From Candidatus Rifleibacteriota bacterium (GTDB lineage: Bacteria; Muiribacteriota; Ozemobacteria; Ozemobacterales; Ozemobacteraceae): a DNA stretch of 64,000 bases. The position numbers and the translations under genes were made by a program. The DNA lies in NCBI GenBank assembly GCA_015233565.1, contig JADFXM010000013.1, positions 1 through 64,000 on the forward strand, written 5' to 3'. This document shows, in pieces, positions 42,652 through 51,148 of this stretch. The stretch's first letter is position 1. Every line of letters begins with the position of its first letter. The notes under the pieces were generated by a model. That model was not told where the DNA came from. It saw only the letters and a list, made by a program, of their open reading frames with translations, and searched no databases.

Positions 42652-44294
42652 TTCTTCGCTTCCCGGATTTGCTTGCCGCGTGCTGTAAGTTCCTTTATTT
42701 TTTCCTTGTAAAAATTGGTCATCTTTTTTTTGTATTCACGTTCTTCGGGAGATTTTGTTGAAAAATGTTTCCAGTATTCGTAAGTTGATTCTGTTCTGGC
42801 TTTAATTTTGCCTAACTCAAGTAGCGCTTTATCATATTCGCCGTGATTTTGAAAATCATCCAACCGGCTTTCAAATTTTGCGATATCCTCACCCTGTTCT
42901 TGCTTGGACATCAGGTCGTTTGTTTGGGAATCTGCTTCCCACTCAGTTAGATGGCCCGCTTTTTTCAGTTCCTTTATATACCAGATCGCTGCTCCCAAAT
43001 CGCCTTTTTCAATTGCCAATTCCTTTAAACCGAGTAATGCTTCCTTGTCAGTTTTGTCTTTCATGAGAAGGGCTTTAAGTGCTCTCTCTTTCGTGTCATC
43101 AGGGCCATTTACAGCAGCTTCCATCAGTTTATCATGCCGGCTCTGATCGTTCTCCTGTTTTATTTCGGTTATTTCTTTTCTCGCTTTTTCACCCCACTCG
43201 TCTCGGCGGGTCGAAATTTTTCCCAGCCATTCAAGGGCATTTGCATTATCACGATCATTTCGGTAAATTTCAGCTGTATGAAAGGCTGCTTCGGGGAGTT
43301 TCAATTTTTCGAAAGCTTTTTGATATATGTCCAGGGCTTTTTCGGATTTGCCAATTCCTTCAAATAATGCTCCCAATTCCAGATAGCCGGTTTTTGGATC
43401 GGTCGATGTTCTTATCATTTTCCGATATTCCTTGATTGCTTCATCGTTCCTGCCGGCTTGAGACAAACTCCTTGCCAAGTCATATCCGACGAGCCCTTCC
43501 ACGTGCAAATCGTTTCGGCCTAATTTTTTTGCTTTCGCAAATTCATCTGCCGACTCTGAAACTTTTCCAAGTATTTCAAGGGCTTTTCCAGCTAACCAGT
43601 GGCTTTCCGGGTCGGAATCATCAAGCAAAATAGCTTTTCGAAGGTTGTCATAAGCGTCTTTCGGGTTCCCCATGTCAATAAGAAGTCGACCTAATTCACG
43701 CAATGTATTCGGATTTTCCGGGTCTTGTTCTACAGCTTTGTTTAAAAAGTCAAAAGCCGCTTTTTTATTCCCAGTGGCTAAAGCTCGCATTCCTGACATA
43801 GACAATGCTGCTGGATTGTTGGGCTGGATGGAGAGGGCTTTATCCAACAAACCGGCCAATTCTTCCTCGCCTTCCCCTTCCGAAATTAAAACCTCCGCCA
43901 ATTTAAGCATTACATCGGGAGAGTTGGGAAAATAACTTAACGCCGTATGCAAATTCTGAATTGCCTCACTGGATGGACCTGTTTCAGCAAGCATTATTCC
44001 AAGATAGTAATACCCACCCCCATCGTCTGGATGAGCTCTAATCCAGGATTTCACTTTCTTTATCGTTTCCTTTTTTTCTGATGGAGTTCCGGTTTCGAAT
44101 GCGCTCCAACTGGATTCAAGGAATTTTTCAGAATTTTCTGAAGGTTTTCGAATTTCGCGCTTTTTCTTTTTCTCGGTGCTTGTGGAAGAATTGTCTGAAG
44201 ATTTGGACGAAGAACGGGATTTGGCGCTTAACGACTCAGTCAAAGCAAAGATTTGAAAAAACACAATAAAGCCAATCAGAAATATTCTTGGCAT
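42636..44294 (-). CDS. Exported TPR protein
   Basis: The 552-residue protein has a Sec signal (RIFLIGFIVFFQIFALTESLSA), a Ser/Lys-rich linker and at least eight tetratricopeptide repeats (for example YYYLGIMLAETGPSSEAIQ, PDVMLKLAEVLISEGEGEE, NTLRELGRLLIDMGNPKDAYDN). The last 150 residues are a charged helical part. It should act in the periplasm or at the outer membrane. Its stop overlaps the start of the giant helicase by 16 bases, a layout that implies translational coupling though the two proteins belong to different compartments. A role in the helicase's job is not obvious. Confidence 0.86.
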   Translation of the reverse strand: MPRIFLIGFIVFFQIFALTESLSAKSRSSSKSSDNSSTSTEKKKKREIRKPSENSEKFLESSWSAFETGTPSEKKETIKKVKSWIRAHPDDGGGYYYLGIMLAETGPSSEAIQNLHTALSYFPNSPDVMLKLAEVLISEGEGEEELAGLLDKALSIQPNNPAALSMSGMRALATGNKKAAFDFLNKAVEQDPENPNTLRELGRLLIDMGNPKDAYDNLRKAILLDDSDPESHWLAGKALEILGKVSESADEFAKAKKLGRNDLHVEGLVGYDLARSLSQAGRNDEAIKEYRKMIRTSTDPKTGYLELGALFEGIGKSEKALDIYQKAFEKLKLPEAAFHTAEIYRNDRDNANALEWLGKISTRRDEWGEKARKEITEIKQENDQSRHDKLMEAAVNGPDDTKERALKALLMKDKTDKEALLGLKELAIEKGDLGAAIWYIKELKKAGHLTEWEADSQTNDLMSKQEQGEDIAKFESRLDDFQNHGEYDKALLELGKIKARTESTYEYWKHFSTKSPEEREYKKKMTNFYKEKIKELTARGKQIREAKKWHGK

Positions 44295-44341
44295 GTTTTT
44301 GCATCCTTTTGTTGAATATTTGCTTTTAAATTCCGATAATT

Positions 44342-44369
44342 ATTCTAACATAATATAGGGATGAGTGAA
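44342..44369 (-). promoter_or_regulatory. Possible promoter of the TPR-helicase operon
   Basis: On the minus strand TTCACT and TAGAAT are 16 bases apart; the -10 has one mismatch and the -35 two. It lies in the divergent spacer shared with the membrane-protein pair. Confidence 0.35.
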
Positions 44370-44388
44370 AAATGAAAGGAGAGTTTAA

Positions 44389-45264
44389 ATGGACCAACAG
44401 GAGCTCCCTGGTTCGCCATTAGAGGGAAATGAAATTCTTAAGGAAAAGCTTCAAAAAATTGGAAAAAAGTTAGATGAGCTGGAAAGAACGCAAAAATGGG
44501 CAAATAATTCCACTCTTCTAGGTGTTTTTATAATAGTCGCAACGATGTTAACTTTTATCTTTCAGCTCTTAATGCCAATTTATGAGCTGAAAGATAAAAC
44601 ACAACCTTTGTTACGTGAAATGGAAAAAAATGCTTCGGGCCGCTTTTTTCCCATTTTGAGAGCTCAGTTATTAAAATTACTTTCCATGACTATTCCAGCT
44701 TATCGGGATGCCTTTGTTGGAGAATTAAAAGTAAGGCTTCCCGAAATTGAAAAATCTGTTTCCAATGAACTTGAAAATCTTGTAAAAGGAACGGAAAGCG
44801 AGATATCAGATTTAGTGGAAAGCAGATTAAATCAGATAATTAAAAAACACGAATCACTTTTGAGGACGGAATTTCCGGAAATAGAAAATGATCCAAAGAT
44901 TTCTGGAGCGGTTGATCAAGTCTTGGCATCAGCAATTCACAGAGTCTTGGGGGAATACTTACTGGAGAATACCGAAAAGTTTGGTGAACTATTAAAAACC
45001 ATTGATGAAATCAGAGTTCCCCAAAAGATTAAGAGTATGAAAGATGATACTCTTCAAGAATATTTGATCAACAATTTGACAGCTTATTTCAACGAAAAAA
45101 CTGGTTCCAAAGTTAATAACTTTAACAACCTTTTTGAACAATTTCAAAATTTCCTTTCCACCACAATGGATATCCTGGAAAAAGAGTCTATTCATATTGG
45201 TCACTTTGAAGAGAAAAAACAACAACCTGTGAAAGTGAATCAATTCGAGGGGGGAAAAAAATGA
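44389..45264 (+). CDS. Single-pass membrane protein, unknown family (first of pair)
   Basis: A 291-residue protein with a short cytoplasmic helix (LKEKLQKIGKKLDELERTQ), one membrane segment at residues about 44-64 (LLGVFIIVATMLTFIFQLLM) and a long helical C-terminal part (residues 65-291) rich in Glu and Lys. I do not recognise a domain. It is followed by a second membrane protein of the same general form with 4-base ATGA overlap, so the two must be co-translated and may form a complex. Ribosome site GGAGAG precedes the start. It is divergent from the TPR-helicase operon; any link with defence is speculative. Confidence 0.72.
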   Translation: MDQQELPGSPLEGNEILKEKLQKIGKKLDELERTQKWANNSTLLGVFIIVATMLTFIFQLLMPIYELKDKTQPLLREMEKNASGRFFPILRAQLLKLLSMTIPAYRDAFVGELKVRLPEIEKSVSNELENLVKGTESEISDLVESRLNQIIKKHESLLRTEFPEIENDPKISGAVDQVLASAIHRVLGEYLLENTEKFGELLKTIDEIRVPQKIKSMKDDTLQEYLINNLTAYFNEKTGSKVNNFNNLFEQFQNFLSTTMDILEKESIHIGHFEEKKQQPVKVNQFEGGKK

Positions 45265-45947
45265 GCGAAAATAATAACAAAAATGTTTCCATCGATTTAG
45301 AAGCTCGGATTGATGAAAAGATAAAAAGAATTCGCAGAAATCGTAACATTACAATCTTACTGGCAATTCTTTTTTTGGTGACTTTTTGCGGGTATTTTTC
45401 ACTCTTGACAGCCGAAATGACAACCCTTGCAGAACCTGAAGATGTTGCAAATATTATATCGGTACAAGTTTTCGACTTCCTTCTGAGTGTTGTCGAAACC
45501 TACGGAAAACAGGCAATTTCCATTGCTCCTGATTTTGCAAACGGTACAGTTAAGGATTTGGTTTCCAGAATCCCATCGTTTCGTAACGAAGTACAAATAC
45601 ACATTATTTCCTGGGCGGAAGAGATTCTTGACAGCATGGAAGAAGTTTTGGATCGATTTGTTAACCTTGTGTACCATCATCATAAGAGTGATATTTCCAT
45701 TTTCCTGAAAACCATTCAAACCAGGGAAGGAAAAAAAGGATTTGAGGACTTTTTAGTTAATATGATCGCCACTCCTCTTGCGACTGATCAGGCAAAGTTG
45801 GAGCTGAACAACATCTCAGAATTCATTTCTATTATGGACAAGAAAATAAAAAGAATTGCAAACGACCACGACCTTTCAGAGGAAGAAAAAGTGGAAAGGG
45901 AAATATTGTTTTCCAGCAAGGAGCTTTTTGAAAGAAAGAAACAATAA
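45261..45947 (+). CDS. Single-pass membrane protein, unknown family (second of pair)
   Basis: A 228-residue protein with a basic N-terminal segment (RIDEKIKRIRRNRN), one membrane helix at about 29-49 (ITILLAILFLVTFCGYFSLL) and a helical outer or inner part ending in a basic tail. It shares layout with the upstream protein, and a common feature is a helical stretch with regularly placed Ile/Leu. A 4-base overlap with the upstream gene and the strong terminator right after it define a two-gene operon. No recognisable domain. Confidence 0.72.
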   Translation: MSENNNKNVSIDLEARIDEKIKRIRRNRNITILLAILFLVTFCGYFSLLTAEMTTLAEPEDVANIISVQVFDFLLSVVETYGKQAISIAPDFANGTVKDLVSRIPSFRNEVQIHIISWAEEILDSMEEVLDRFVNLVYHHHKSDISIFLKTIQTREGKKGFEDFLVNMIATPLATDQAKLELNNISEFISIMDKKIKRIANDHDLSEEEKVEREILFSSKELFERKKQ

Positions 45948-45963
45948 TTTCTTTGGCTTAATA

Positions 45964-46004
45964 TAGGGACTTAATCCGGTTTTCTGGATTAAGTCCCTAA
46001 TTTT
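45964..46004. terminator. Strong bidirectional terminator
   Basis: TAGGGACTTAATCC and GGATTAAGTCCCTA form a perfect 14-bp stem with an 8-base loop and are followed by ATTTTAT on the right and preceded by an A/T-rich stretch on the left. It lies between the convergent membrane-protein operon and HD-domain gene. Confidence 0.92.
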
Positions 46005-46007
46005 ATA

Positions 46008-46463
46008 TCAAACGTTGTCGTCGAAACTCTGAAATAACTTTAAGAAGGTGTCTTTTTTTGCGGGAATATGGTGTCGCGCGACTCTTTTCACCAGTTCAGG
46101 GGGAGCACCAAGTCTTTTCAGCAATCTTGCTCCCAAAATTGGATGTGATCTATTTGGAATAGGAAGTATTACTTTTATCACCCTTGAAAAAATGCCTGGA
46201 CGTGTGATCCCTTTCCCAAGGTCATGGGCAATTGACAAAATCAATAGTTTCTCTCTCTTTTTTTCGTCTATATTTTTTGCTGAAGAAATAGCTTTGTACA
46301 ATCTGAGAACGTGGGCTTTATCCGGTGACAATAGGTGATCGAAGTGTTTTAACCATTTTAGAGGGACTTTTTTCCGAACCAGTTCCAACATTTCCTGGTC
46401 AATTACAGGAAAAAGGGTCCGCTGAAACTTCCAGAGCCAATATTTTATTCGATCGATCAGCAT
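46008..46463 (-). CDS. HD-domain phosphohydrolase-like protein
   Basis: A 151-residue protein with an HD domain: HVLRLYKAI, the HD pair in SIAHDLGKGITRPG, HPILGARLLKRLGAPPE and RHHIPAKK. Metal-dependent phosphohydrolases of this fold act on nucleotides or nucleic acids. It lacks the GYP motif and is too short for a synthetase/hydrolase such as RelA/SpoT. It is convergent with the membrane-protein pair, and 74 bases downstream of the TPR/HEAT gene. Substrate unknown. Confidence 0.82.
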   Translation of the reverse strand: MLIDRIKYWLWKFQRTLFPVIDQEMLELVRKKVPLKWLKHFDHLLSPDKAHVLRLYKAISSAKNIDEKKREKLLILSIAHDLGKGITRPGIFSRVIKVILPIPNRSHPILGARLLKRLGAPPELVKRVARHHIPAKKDTFLKLFQSFDDNV

Positions 46464-46537
46464 TTTTTATCAGTGTCAATCAACCTAAATCAGCCAAATC
46501 CTGCAATTAGGCAAATTTTCACTGTCCCCTTCAGATT

Positions 46538-49500
46538 TCATTTCTTTTTTGTGAGAAAGTCGATAGCCTTCTCCAGCAATTCTTTTTCCTCAGTGCTATT
46601 TGTAACATGCAGATATTGTTTCAGAATTGGAATATTTCCCTGCAAACCCTGGTTGGCCATTGCTTTGATTGCATTTTTTCTGATGAAAGGATCAGAGTCG
46701 TAAAGTAGTTTTTCCAGCATCGAAGAGGACTCCTGAGTTTGGATATCTTTCAGAATGAAAATGGCTGAATCACGCATGTTCGGGCGGGAATCATTCACCA
46801 TTTTTTTAATTTCGTCTAAAATGGAATTAAATCCGAAACTTTTTAATGCTTTTATTGCATTGGCACGAATCCGATTGTCAGAATCGTTTAGAAAACCCGT
46901 TAAAACTGGAATTATTGATGGATCATGATTTTCCTCAAGTCCCTCAATCAAATTTGCTTTTACTCGTTGAACCGGATGAGAAACAAATTCGAGCAGATGC
47001 GGTGTTAGTTTCGGAGATTTAATCATTCCGATTTTTCTGATAAGATACTGGAGAGTCGTAAGGGAGATGGAAGAATTGAGATAGTTTACCCAAGCTGGAA
47101 TGTCTTCTCCAGTTGAGCGTGAAACAAGCTCATCTATCAGAGCGCAATTTGGAGAAGCACCCAAACTGGAGATTTCGGATTCCAGGGGAGCGTTAGTTGT
47201 ACTTAATTTTTCCCGGTGCGATTTTTTCTCGTTTGCGGCCTTTTCTAAAACATCAGGAAGAAGCCCCGAAATAGAGAAGGGGGCAACGATTGAATCTGTT
47301 GGTGTTGCGTTGGCTGGAGTTAATGCTGGAACAGAATCGTCTGGAGTAATATCCAAATCAATAGGTGTTTCTGTAAATTTGTCCGGCTCAACGGTAAGAT
47401 TATTTACTTCGTTTAAGGATTCCGTGTCATCTTTCATTTCTTTCAAGGAAATTTCTGCTAGTCTGGATTCAATTCGATTTCTTTCTTTAGCTTCCGCAGA
47501 GTTGGCGGGTGGTTGCGCTTCTGAAGGTTTTTTAGTGTTGATTTCCGGCAATGGAAGATAGTCAAGAATTGAAATGTTTTCGCCCTTTGGTTGATCTGAT
47601 ATTTTGGCTGACTCCTTCTTTGCTCCATTTTTCCCTTCATTGGATCCTGGAGTGATCTCACTTAGATCAATCAGCACTAATCCATCCTTATTCTCAATTG
47701 ATTTAAGCGGGGAGGCATTTTTCTCCTTGTCTAAATGGTCTATTTTCAAAGCAGTTTTTGCAAGTTCCTGAGTAAAATCAGAATTCATTTTTTGTTCCAT
47801 AACCTTTCCCATAGATTCTTTTTTGGTCTGAGAAGGTTGCGAAAGATCAGAAAAAATCGGACTTTCTTCCTTCATTTTTTCGTAATATTCAAACTTCCTT
47901 TCGATTGCGGGATCAATAACGGGCTGGTTTTCGAAGGAATCCAGATCGGAAAATAAGGTATTTTCGCTCTTCGGAGGAGTGGTGAAAAAGGGGAACGGGG
48001 GCAGGTCTTCCGGAAGCTCTTCAGAATCTGAGGAATTTTCTGAGAGAGTGGAAGCTGCTGGAATTGTTGAAACTACCTGAGTTGAGCGAGCCGGAGGAGT
48101 TGCTGAAATTGCTGGAGTCGCCGGAACTGCTGAAATTTCCGGAATTGCCTGGCTTTGGGAGAGAATCTCAGAAGGCGTTGAAGTTGCATTTTTATTGGAT
48201 TCGATAATTTCTTCTTGGGTAATAGCTGGGGATTCTTCCTGTTTCTGATAAGCGTCATTTGTAAAAACATTGGGAACCGGTTCCAGATCATATGAGGACT
48301 CCGATACTTCATCAGTAAAAATCATTCCCTGGGTACTTGGAGGTGGCCCCTCTTTTTCCAATGCGGTGCCGCTTTTCTTTACCGTAGAACTGTCGGCTGA
48401 ATCCTCTGAAACATTTTCTTTCGCTGACGGAGTTGAAACTGATTTTTCAGGGTTCCGGTTTTGATCGAGGGCTTGATGATGGGGTTGTTTTGTCAGTTCG
48501 ACTATCTTTTCTCTGAAACCATCACTTTTATTAATTACTTCTCGAATATGATCGCGAATTTTTTGGGCTTTATAACGGATTGTGGAATCGTCTTCGCGAA
48601 TTAGTGGTTCTATTGATTCCAAAAGATCGTTGAATTGTGTGCGGTTTAAATATCGAAAATCGGCAACATTGGAAAGGCTTTCCAATATTTTTGCGTGATC
48701 CATTTCTTCAAGGGAAATCTTGATTTGACTTACTTCTGAATCAATTTCCGATTCAAGTGTGTCAAGGAGTGGAATAGCCGGAAAAAGTTTTCCATCTTTG
48801 ATATTCTCTATTACAAAATCAGTTGCTCTGTCTATTAGCCCACAGCCAAGTTGTACGGAAAAAATAGCAGTTCCAAGGCTTTCGTCTTTGTTAATCCGGA
48901 AGGCCTTTTCCATTAGCTCAAGCCCTTCGCGTCCAACTTTGGCGGGATTGGTTGAGCGGTACATTTCCCCAAAATAAAGTAGACATTCTTTGTCTTCCGG
49001 AAAAGAAGCGATGTAAAGCTTCAGAAGCTTTAAAGCTTCCGGGGAAAAGAACTTGTTCTGAATTATAAGTTTTCCGATCTTTTCCAAGGCTTTTTTATTT
49101 GTGGGCTCAAGAAGTAAGAATTCAATTAATGCGGGGAGTTTACTTAAATCCGGATTGGGTGTTGAAAGTAGGTAATAACCATTTTCCTTTATTCCTATTG
49201 GATTTGCAGGAGATAATTCCTGTAACACTTCGGAATATCTTTGAGCCTTTACAGTTTGTCCCGATCTGAAAGCGGAAACTACTAAAAGCTCGAAAAGTTT
49301 GATCCGGTTTTCGCCTTCCTTAACGCTTCCAAATTTTTTTTCAAGTAATTGGAGAGAAACGCGTGGAAACCGTGGTGACATCCAAGCAAGAAGAGCCCAA
49401 ATTAAATTTTCATACCAATCGAATAAAAAGGGGATGTACTTTCCTAAGAGATAAAAAAACAAAAGCGCTAAGAAGGGAATAAATTTCCAGCCATTTTCCT

Positions 49501-51148
49501 GCAACCAAATTATCCGACGATAATTTACCAAAGCTGGATTTGACGAATCAATTTCCGCTGCCAATGGATAAAGCTTCGCAGCTTCTTTATAATCGCCTTT
49601 ATCCATCGCTATTTTTAGTCTCAAAAAATGTACCCAAAAACTTTTCGGACACAGTTCCTGCAATTTATTGGCAGACTCCAGAAGTTCTTGTTCCTCCTTT
49701 AAATGAAGAAAAGAATTGCACATCAATTTCATTTCCCACTGAATTGCAATCCGATCCGGAGATTCGCCAAATTGAGGATTATGATTCAAAATAGACAGAA
49801 GGGTTTTCCAATCATTCTCTTTAAATTCCTTTTGTGCTTCTGCCCATCGTTCCTCTGTTTTTATGCGTGATTTAAAGATTTCATTTTCCACTTCTTTTAG
49901 TTGTTGCTGTTGTTCAACAGTTGCAAGTCCTTCGGTTTCAAGTTCTTTCAGAATTTTGCGGATTTCTGAAAGATCCTCAGTTTTTTCAGCATGAAGCAAC
50001 TGTGTGTTTAACTCTCGTTTAAATTTTGTCAATTGATCCACTTCTGATTTTACAGCTCCAGAAGTCAGTCCCTTTTTTTCTTCAGCTCTTTTAATATATT
50101 CTTTTGCCGAAGAATTTTCCGGATCGATCTTTAAAACTTCACGGGAAATAGAAATTGACTGCTCAAAATTTCCGGAATTGAAGGAGTTGAAGGCATTAAA
50201 TAAAAGCTTTTGGATTTGCCTTGATTGCTTTAAGCGTTCTTCATATTTTTGAGTCGGAGCATTTGGATCCAGTTGCTTCAAACGAAGAAGCAGCTTTTCA
50301 GCTTCATCCAATTCTCCATGATCGATGCGGAATTTAATTTGATTGACATATTCCTGCTCTTTGGTCAGAAATTTTTGACGAAAGAGTTGGGCTTTGGATC
50401 GAATTAATTCGTTGGTAGATGAATAAGAAGCAAGAATTTCCAATATTTGCAGATCCTGAAGATCCATTTGATATTTTGAAGACAGGCTTTCTAATTTTTC
50501 AAAAATTCCTTTCCAATTTTCGGGAGGAGAATTTCGAAATTTTTCACCATTTTTCAAAAGAAAGTTGTCAGCTTCGGAAAGAATAGTTGATTCACTTGCC
50601 TGGGTTGATATTAATTGATCCAGAATATAACGCCAGCGATCAATGGACTCTGGGTCAATTTCCCGAGCTTGAAGAAACAATTTCATCACCTTTTGATTAA
50701 TTTCCGGTGATGATGAAACTGCGCCCTCTTCCTTCAATTTCAATGCTTGTGAAGTAAAGAGATCAGCCACAATTAATCTTGTTTGGAAGGAAGTATCCGA
50801 AGCAAGGAGTTGTTGGGTTTTGTTAAATGCTTCTGACTCGCTATTGGCCTCAAGTAATTTTTGAATTTCGGAAAAATCAACACCTGAAGTTGCGACCAGG
50901 CGTATTCCGGCGGAGTTTGAATTTTGATGTGAATCAACAACGGTTGCTTCACTGGCTAATACATTTTGTCCATTTTCTTGAACTTGCTCTTGTTTCGGGT
51001 ACTTCTTCTTGTTCTTTGCTCCTTCCACTGGGAAATCTGTGGAGGAAATCAATACCAGTAAAAAAGAAGCAAAAAAACAGAGAACAGACCTATGGCTCAA
51101 GGTCCATATCTTCCCATTTGGACTCCGCTTTCTCCGGCTTTTAAACAT
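46538..51148 (-). CDS. Large TPR / HEAT membrane protein
   Basis: A 1536-residue protein. An N-terminal hydrophobic segment (SVLCFFASFLLVLISSTDF, residues about 21-39) acts as signal or anchor. TPR-like repeats and coiled-coil stretches fill about 70-545, then a hydrophobic stretch with probably two short membrane segments (FIPFLALLFFYLLGKYIPFLF, around 560-590), more TPR-like repeats to about 880, a Pro/Ser/Glu-rich disordered linker (about 900-1380) and HEAT-like repeats at the end (VQRVKANLIEGLEENHDPSII, NAIKALKSFGFNSILDEI). The start overlaps the preceding lipoprotein gene by 52 bases; a TTG 16 codons later with GGAAG before it would lessen the overlap. It looks like an envelope scaffold. 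Exact role unknown. Confidence 0.85.
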   Translation of the reverse strand: MFKSRRKRSPNGKIWTLSHRSVLCFFASFLLVLISSTDFPVEGAKNKKKYPKQEQVQENGQNVLASEATVVDSHQNSNSAGIRLVATSGVDFSEIQKLLEANSESEAFNKTQQLLASDTSFQTRLIVADLFTSQALKLKEEGAVSSSPEINQKVMKLFLQAREIDPESIDRWRYILDQLISTQASESTILSEADNFLLKNGEKFRNSPPENWKGIFEKLESLSSKYQMDLQDLQILEILASYSSTNELIRSKAQLFRQKFLTKEQEYVNQIKFRIDHGELDEAEKLLLRLKQLDPNAPTQKYEERLKQSRQIQKLLFNAFNSFNSGNFEQSISISREVLKIDPENSSAKEYIKRAEEKKGLTSGAVKSEVDQLTKFKRELNTQLLHAEKTEDLSEIRKILKELETEGLATVEQQQQLKEVENEIFKSRIKTEERWAEAQKEFKENDWKTLLSILNHNPQFGESPDRIAIQWEMKLMCNSFLHLKEEQELLESANKLQELCPKSFWVHFLRLKIAMDKGDYKEAAKLYPLAAEIDSSNPALVNYRRIIWLQENGWKFIPFLALLFFYLLGKYIPFLFDWYENLIWALLAWMSPRFPRVSLQLLEKKFGSVKEGENRIKLFELLVVSAFRSGQTVKAQRYSEVLQELSPANPIGIKENGYYLLSTPNPDLSKLPALIEFLLLEPTNKKALEKIGKLIIQNKFFSPEALKLLKLYIASFPEDKECLLYFGEMYRSTNPAKVGREGLELMEKAFRINKDESLGTAIFSVQLGCGLIDRATDFVIENIKDGKLFPAIPLLDTLESEIDSEVSQIKISLEEMDHAKILESLSNVADFRYLNRTQFNDLLESIEPLIREDDSTIRYKAQKIRDHIREVINKSDGFREKIVELTKQPHHQALDQNRNPEKSVSTPSAKENVSEDSADSSTVKKSGTALEKEGPPPSTQGMIFTDEVSESSYDLEPVPNVFTNDAYQKQEESPAITQEEIIESNKNATSTPSEILSQSQAIPEISAVPATPAISATPPARSTQVVSTIPAASTLSENSSDSEELPEDLPPFPFFTTPPKSENTLFSDLDSFENQPVIDPAIERKFEYYEKMKEESPIFSDLSQPSQTKKESMGKVMEQKMNSDFTQELAKTALKIDHLDKEKNASPLKSIENKDGLVLIDLSEITPGSNEGKNGAKKESAKISDQPKGENISILDYLPLPEINTKKPSEAQPPANSAEAKERNRIESRLAEISLKEMKDDTESLNEVNNLTVEPDKFTETPIDLDITPDDSVPALTPANATPTDSIVAPFSISGLLPDVLEKAANEKKSHREKLSTTNAPLESEISSLGASPNCALIDELVSRSTGEDIPAWVNYLNSSISLTTLQYLIRKIGMIKSPKLTPHLLEFVSHPVQRVKANLIEGLEENHDPSIIPVLTGFLNDSDNRIRANAIKALKSFGFNSILDEIKKMVNDSRPNMRDSAIFILKDIQTQESSSMLEKLLYDSDPFIRKNAIKAMANQGLQGNIPILKQYLHVTNSTEEKELLEKAIDFLTKKK

